8,913 nucleotides of DNA from Desulfovibrionales bacterium GWA2_65_9. GTDB taxonomy: Bacteria; Desulfobacterota; Desulfovibrionia; Desulfovibrionales; Desulfovibrionaceae. The DNA lies in NCBI GenBank assembly GCA_001799475.1, contig MGTN01000036.1, forward strand, positions 855 through 9,767, in the 5' to 3' direction. Below, piece by piece: positions 5,753 through 8,913 of this stretch (the stretch's first letter is position 1; each line of letters begins with the position of its first letter). Position numbers and translations under genes: made by a program. The notes under the pieces were generated by a model, which made no database searches, had not been told where the DNA came from, and was given only the letters and a program-made list of their open reading frames with translations.

Positions 5753-6538
5753 CTATGCCTTGTCGCGCCACCACCAGGAGGCCCTGGCGGAGAGCAGGTC
5801 CAGATCGCCCCCGGCGGCGATGTCCAGGTAGGCCGTGAAGTGGCGCACGGTCTCCTGCAGGAAGGGGTTGTCCTCACTGATGAGCTGGAATAGTTCGCGG
5901 TCCTGGGTGAGCATCTTGCGCGCGGCCTCGAGCCTGCGCTCAAAGGATGGCGTGAGGTACTTCTCGATGCCCGGCGTCTGGCGCGCGGCGGCCAGGTAGG
6001 CCACGGTGGTGATGAAATTGAGCCCCTGCACGGTGGCCATGGCCCGGTCGTGCTCCTCGGCCGTGCTGGCAAAGGGCGAAAACCCGGCCCGGGCGAAGAG
6101 CCGCGCCACGGCCCCAGCGGCGTCAGCGCCGAGCAGCTCACGGCCTGGGGTGATGGCCACGCGCGGCTCGAAGCCCTCGGGGATCACCGGGCCGAAGAGC
6201 GGGTGCGTGCCGACCACAGGCCCCTTGTAGGCGCTCAGCATCAGGGCCAGCGGGTGCACCTTCACGGAGCAGACATCGGCCAGGATGCTTTCCGGCTCCA
6301 TGAACGGGGCCACGGTCCCGGCCACGGCGCGCATGGCCGTCACCGGCACGGACAGGAGCACCAGCTCGGCCCCGGCCAGGGCGCTGGCGATGGCCTCGCC
6401 CGTGCCGTCCGGGTCGTAGGGCCGGTCGAGGGTGGCCACGGCGACGCCAGCCTTGTGGAAGGCGCGCACAAAGAGCGCCCCCATCTGGCCCCGCGCGCCC
6501 ACGATGGCGACCCGCGTGATGTCCTGCCCAGGCTTCAT
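5753..6538 (-). CDS. tyrA: Prephenate dehydrogenase, E. coli TyrA-like, ending in Trp-Trp-Trp
   Basis: TyrA oxidatively decarboxylates prephenate to 4-hydroxyphenylpyruvate, the Tyr precursor. It is a 261-residue dehydrogenase resembling that domain of the E. coli T-protein but without chorismate mutase or an ACT domain. The dinucleotide loop GARGQMG is residues 14-20. D38 at the end of the second strand suggests NAD rather than NADP. The probable catalytic His is H112 in GTHPLFGP (H197 of E. coli), and EEHDRAMATVQGLNF (161-175) is a family signature. The helical C-terminal domain ends ASWWWRDKA: W255-W257 are three consecutive TGG codons (5776-5768), four codons before the TAG stop. With the RNA structures that follow, this end looks like a built-in Trp leader peptide. 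ATG 6538 starts 8 nt after the aroA stop, with AGGAG overlapping that stop codon. Regulation by Tyr is not evident from the sequence. Confidence 0.94.
   Translation of the reverse strand: MKPGQDITRVAIVGARGQMGALFVRAFHKAGVAVATLDRPYDPDGTGEAIASALAGAELVLLSVPVTAMRAVAGTVAPFMEPESILADVCSVKVHPLALMLSAYKGPVVGTHPLFGPVIPEGFEPRVAITPGRELLGADAAGAVARLFARAGFSPFASTAEEHDRAMATVQGLNFITTVAYLAAARQTPGIEKYLTPSFERRLEAARKMLTQDRELFQLISEDNPFLQETVRHFTAYLDIAAGGDLDLLSARASWWWRDKA
5772..5789 (-). other. Hairpin overlapping the tyrA Trp codons
   Basis: On the minus strand CGCCAGG, loop GCCT, CCTGGTG folds into seven pairs, one of them G-U. It contains the first TGG codon and part of the second. By position it could act as a polymerase pause hairpin that synchronises the ribosome with transcription, as hairpin 1:2 does in classical trp leaders. 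It lies inside GC-rich coding sequence, where such hairpins also arise by chance. Confidence 0.35.
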
Positions 6539-6543
6539 GCCGG

Positions 6544-6548
6544 CTCCT
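6544..6548 (-). promoter_or_regulatory. tyrA ribosome-binding site overlapping the aroA stop
   Basis: AGGAG lies 5 nt before ATG 6538 and shares two bases with the aroA TAG stop. A ribosome ending aroA would sit on the tyrA initiation site, which fits coupled translation. Confidence 0.75.
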
Positions 6549-7944
6549 AGGCCTTTGCCGCAGCCGCGAGCACGGCCGCAAAGCGCTCCCAGAACTCCGG
6601 GAAGCTCTTGGCCACGCAGCCGGGGTTGTCGAACTGCGTGTCGATGCCGCCCAGGCCGAAGAGCGCCGGACCCATGACCATGCGGTGGTCCCCGCGCGAG
6701 TCGAAGAGGATGCGCTGACCCACGGGCAGCGGGGCCGGGGTGATGGTCAGCGTGTCATCGGTCATGGCAGCAAAGCAGCCGGTCTTGGCGATCTCCGCGG
6801 CCAGGGTCTCCAGGCGGTCGCACTCCTTGATGCGCAGGTGCGCCACGTTGCGGATGGTGGTCTGGCCCTTGGCGAAGCAGGCGGCCACGGCCACGGTGGG
6901 CACCAGGTCCGGGCAGGCGCCCATGTCCACGTCTATGCCACGGAGGGTGCCGCGCAACTGGCCGCTGGCCGGTGCGAGCACGGTGACCTCGTCGCCGCCC
7001 TCCTTGCCGCCCTCCTTGCTGTGGGAACCGCTGGTCCAGGCGATGCGCGCGCCCATGCGCGCCAAAATGTCCAGGATGGCGCGGTCGCCCTGGAGGGAGT
7101 CGCGCGAGAGGCCGCGCACCGTGACCGGGTGCGTGCCCACGGCCCCGGCGGCCAGGAAGTAGGAGGCGTTGCTCCAGTCGCCCTCCACGCACAGGGCGCG
7201 GGCCTGATACTCGCCCGGAGCAATGATGAAGCGCAGCTTCCCGGGCTCGGCGCGGGTGACGCTCTCGTGCTCCACGGCCTTGAACTGGCCGTCTTGCAGC
7301 GTCTGCACCTCAACCTGCACGCCAAAGTCGCGCATGGTCTGCAGCGTCAGGGACACGTACGGCCAGCTCACGGCCTTGGTGCCGGAGACGGCGATGGTCA
7401 TGGCGCTCTTGGCCAGGGGCGCGGCCAAAAGGATGCCGGACAGGTACTGGCTGCTCTCCTCCAGGCGCACGTCGATCTCGCCGCCGGGCAGGCCGGTGGT
7501 CTCGATGGTCACCGGCGGGTAGCCGGGCTTGTTCTCCCAAACGAAGCGCACGCCCTGGGATTCCAGCGCCCGCGCGGGCTCGCCCAGGGGCCGCTCGTGC
7601 ATGCGGGGCGCGCCGTGGATGCGGAAGCGTCCGCGTCCGCTCGTGACGACCCCGGCCAGCAGGCGGCAGGTGGTGCCGGACTCTCCGACATTGAGATCGG
7701 CCACGCCGGCCCCGCTTTCCGGGCCGTGGCGCATGCCCTGGACCAGATACTCGCCCCCATTGAGGCGGGCGAAGCGCGCGCCGCAGGCCGTGAGACAGCC
7801 CATGGTGTGCGTGGTGTCCTGGCTCTCCAGCACGCCGCTGAGGCGGGACTCTCCGGGGGCCAGGGCCGCGCCGATGAGGGCGCGGTGGGACATGGACTTG
7901 GAGGCCGGGGCCTGGACCAGGATGTGGGCGGAGGTGGCGCTCAT
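6547..7944 (-). CDS. aroA: 3-phosphoshikimate 1-carboxyvinyltransferase (EPSP synthase)
   Basis: AroA transfers the enolpyruvyl group of PEP to shikimate-3-phosphate, giving EPSP, the precursor of chorismate used by both PheA and TrpE. It has 465 residues, longer than the usual 425-445. Active-site residues are K16, S17 and R21 (PASKSMSHR), the PEP loop GESGTTCR (87-94), S164-S165-Q166, D340 in DVDMGACPDLVP, E374 and R377 in RIKECDR, R421 in GDHRMVMG and K446 in CVAKSFP. The PEP loop differs from E. coli (GNAGTAMRP): Glu replaces N94 and Leu replaces P101. A duplicated KEGG motif (310-317) lies in a surface segment. ATG 7944 overlaps the pheA stop as ATGA and has GGAGG 6 nt upstream. The open frame runs on to 8454, but that part is pheA read out of phase. 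Glyphosate sensitivity cannot be read from the sequence. Confidence 0.96.
   Translation of the reverse strand: MSATSAHILVQAPASKSMSHRALIGAALAPGESRLSGVLESQDTTHTMGCLTACGARFARLNGGEYLVQGMRHGPESGAGVADLNVGESGTTCRLLAGVVTSGRGRFRIHGAPRMHERPLGEPARALESQGVRFVWENKPGYPPVTIETTGLPGGEIDVRLEESSQYLSGILLAAPLAKSAMTIAVSGTKAVSWPYVSLTLQTMRDFGVQVEVQTLQDGQFKAVEHESVTRAEPGKLRFIIAPGEYQARALCVEGDWSNASYFLAAGAVGTHPVTVRGLSRDSLQGDRAILDILARMGARIAWTSGSHSKEGGKEGGDEVTVLAPASGQLRGTLRGIDVDMGACPDLVPTVAVAACFAKGQTTIRNVAHLRIKECDRLETLAAEIAKTGCFAAMTDDTLTITPAPLPVGQRILFDSRGDHRMVMGPALFGLGGIDTQFDNPGCVAKSFPEFWERFAAVLAAAAKA
6994..7017 (-). repeat. aroA: Perfect tandem 12-bp duplication in aroA
   Basis: On the minus strand AAGGAGGGCGGC occurs twice without a break, encoding KEGG-KEGG at residues 310-317. 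It keeps the frame and lies between core motifs. The unit contains GGAGGG, an SD-like string, but no start codon with family-like sequence follows it. Confidence 0.8.
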
Positions 7945-8913
7945 GAGCGGCCTCCGGCGTCCAGGTGCGGGCCGGTGGGGTAGGAACCCAGGATGCGCAG
8001 GGTGTGGCAGCGCCCGCGCAGGGACGCCAGGAAACTCTCGTACTCCACGTGCGAGAGGTCGCATTCCAGGTCGGCGAAGAACACGTACTTCCACTTTTCG
8101 CCGCGCAGCGGGCGGCTCTCCAGCTTGGTCAGGTTGATGGCCCGGCCCGCAAACGAGTCCAGCACCTCGGCCAGGGCGCCGGGCTTGTCCGGCACGGTGA
8201 AGAGGATGGAGGTCTTGTCGCGTGATTTCTCGGTGCCGGGCCGGGGGCCGATGACCAAAAAACGCGTCCAGTTGTCGGGCAGATCCTCGATGTGCGCGGC
8301 CAGGATGTTCAGGCCGTAGCGGTCGGCCAGGCGGATGTGGCCCACGGTGGCCACCGTTGGCCCAAGCTTGGCCGCGATCTCCGCCGCCGCCGCCGTGCTG
8401 CTCTCGGGCACCAGGGAGCGGCCGGGCATGTTGTTCCTGAGCCACCCGGAGCACTGGTCCAGCGGCTGCGGGTGCGAGTGGATCTCCTTGACCTCGGACG
8501 GGGAGGCGGCCTTGCCCATGAGGAAGTGCGTGATGCGGCTGAAGAGCTCGGCGTGGATGTGCACCGGGAAGAGCATGAACAGGTCCACCACCTGGCCCAC
8601 CGTGCCCTGGAGCGAGTTCTCCAGCGGGATGACGCCAAGCTCGGCCTCGCCGTCGGCCACGGCGCGGAAGATCTCCTCGAAGCCCGCCTTGGGCGTCAGC
8701 TCCGCGCTGCGGCCCATGTACTCCAGGCCCGCGAAGTAGCTGAAGGTGCCCTCCGGTCCCAGATAGACCACCCTCTCCGGTCTTTGCAGTCGGCGGGAGC
8801 TGGACATGATCTCCCGATAGATGGCCTGCAGGTGGCTCTCCGGCAGGGGGCCGGGGTTGTTCTTGGCCAGGCGTTCCATGACCTCCTTCTCGCGGAAGGG
8901 CTTGAACACCGTG
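7941..8913 (-). CDS. pheA: Bifunctional chorismate mutase / prephenate dehydratase, 5' end cut by window edge
   Basis: PheA rearranges chorismate to prephenate and dehydrates it to phenylpyruvate, the Phe precursor. The visible 323 residues lack the start of the chorismate mutase domain, of which only the last helix remains (about 8909-8785, with PFREKEV and IYREIMSSSRRLQ). The GTG at 8909 is therefore more likely an internal Val codon than a start. The dehydratase domain (about 8774-8250) has YLGPEGTFSYFA, GVIPLENSLQGTVG, IHSHPQPLDQC and the catalytic NWTRF (Thr-Arg-Phe at 8267-8259). The ACT domain (about 8220-7980) has DKPGALAEVL and LESRP, the elements that bind Phe in related enzymes, so feedback inhibition by Phe is likely. 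The stop overlaps the aroA start by 4 nt. It is the first visible gene of the cluster; aroB-like and DAHP-synthase genes may precede it, as I recall for Desulfovibrio, but they are outside this window. Confidence 0.96.
   Translation of the reverse strand, partial: TVFKPFREKEVMERLAKNNPGPLPESHLQAIYREIMSSSRRLQRPERVVYLGPEGTFSYFAGLEYMGRSAELTPKAGFEEIFRAVADGEAELGVIPLENSLQGTVGQVVDLFMLFPVHIHAELFSRITHFLMGKAASPSEVKEIHSHPQPLDQCSGWLRNNMPGRSLVPESSTAAAAEIAAKLGPTVATVGHIRLADRYGLNILAAHIEDLPDNWTRFLVIGPRPGTEKSRDKTSILFTVPDKPGALAEVLDSFAGRAINLTKLESRPLRGEKWKYVFFADLECDLSHVEYESFLASLRGRCHTLRILGSYPTGPHLDAGGRS
7951..7955 (-). promoter_or_regulatory. aroA ribosome-binding site inside pheA
   Basis: GGAGG lies 6 nt before ATG 7944, in the last codons of pheA. 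It fixes the aroA start at the ATGA overlap rather than further up the open frame. Confidence 0.8.

Larger units (their letters stand above)
5679..5789 (-). promoter_or_regulatory. Putative ribosome-mediated Trp attenuator overlapping the end of tyrA
   Basis: Read on the minus strand, the elements follow in this order. A hairpin spans 5789-5772 and overlaps the first Trp codons. The Trp codons are at 5776-5768 and the tyrA stop is at 5755-5753. Segment 2, GGACGCGGC (5752-5744), begins at the very next base. A small hairpin TTCGCC/GGCGAA follows (5742-5727). Segment 3, GCCGCGTCC (5710-5702), is perfectly complementary to segment 2 over 9 bp. Segment 4, GGGTCGCGGC (5695-5686), pairs with segment 3 and is followed by T7. 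Pairings 2:3 and 3:4 exclude each other. A ribosome at the stop codon should cover segment 2, while one stalled on the Trp codons should not. All elements are read directly from the sequence; the regulatory function is inferred. Confidence 0.75.

Noticed and set aside
6685..7983. 432-codon open frame on the plus strand
   Set aside because: It is antisense to aroA, rich in Gly, Ala and His, and shows no domain.
8907..8909. GTG as the pheA start
   Set aside because: The following residues are the last helix of a chorismate mutase domain, so this is an internal Val codon and the gene continues past the window edge.
1..8913. CRISPR arrays, tRNA/rRNA genes, insertion sequences, phage or defence genes
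   Set aside because: I saw no repeat-spacer pattern, RNA gene signature, transposase or terminal inverted repeats. The window is fully explained by the aromatic biosynthesis cluster.

Overview
The window is about two thirds G+C and is packed with nine genes, all on the minus strand. They form one aromatic amino-acid biosynthesis cluster. In transcription order, from the right edge to the left, they are pheA (5' end cut), aroA, tyrA, trpE, trpG, trpD, trpC, trpF and trpB (3' end cut). The gene order and protein style (E. coli-like stand-alone TyrA, PheA with chorismate mutase, prephenate dehydratase and ACT parts) match what I remember of Desulfovibrio and its relatives, so a sulfate-reducing Desulfovibrionales bacterium is my best guess. 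That rests on memory, not on a search. The plus strand carries only long shadow frames caused by high GC.

Layout. Positions 8913-5753 hold the chorismate, Phe and Tyr block. AroA (EPSP synthase) makes the immediate precursor of chorismate, PheA takes chorismate to phenylpyruvate, and TyrA takes prephenate to 4-hydroxyphenylpyruvate. Positions 5640-1 hold the tryptophan block: anthranilate synthase (TrpE+TrpG), TrpD, TrpC, TrpF and the TrpB subunit of tryptophan synthase. trpA is expected just beyond position 1. Genes within each block are 15 nt apart or less, or overlap by 4 to 20 nt, which suggests translational coupling. There is no gene-free stretch over 300 bases. The only real gap is 112 nt (5641-5752) between tyrA and trpE.

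That gap is the most interesting part of the window. Read on the minus strand, tyrA ends with three consecutive Trp codons four codons before its stop. A 9-nt segment directly abutting the stop is perfectly complementary to a downstream segment, and that downstream segment is also the 5' arm of a GC-rich hairpin followed by seven T. This is the layout of a ribosome-mediated Trp attenuator, with the C-terminus of TyrA serving as the leader peptide. A ribosome stalled on the Trp codons would leave the first segment free to form the antiterminator. A ribosome at the tyrA stop codon would cover it, so the terminator would form. The Phe/Tyr block could then be transcribed constitutively while read-through into the trp genes depends on charged tRNA-Trp. 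I know of no described attenuator built into the end of tyrA, but I could not search the literature.

Smaller oddities are Gly-rich insertions in TrpD, TrpF and AroA, an E-to-A change in the SESG motif of TrpC, a non-standard PEP-loop sequence in AroA, and a direct-repeat pair with a palindrome just ahead of trpE.
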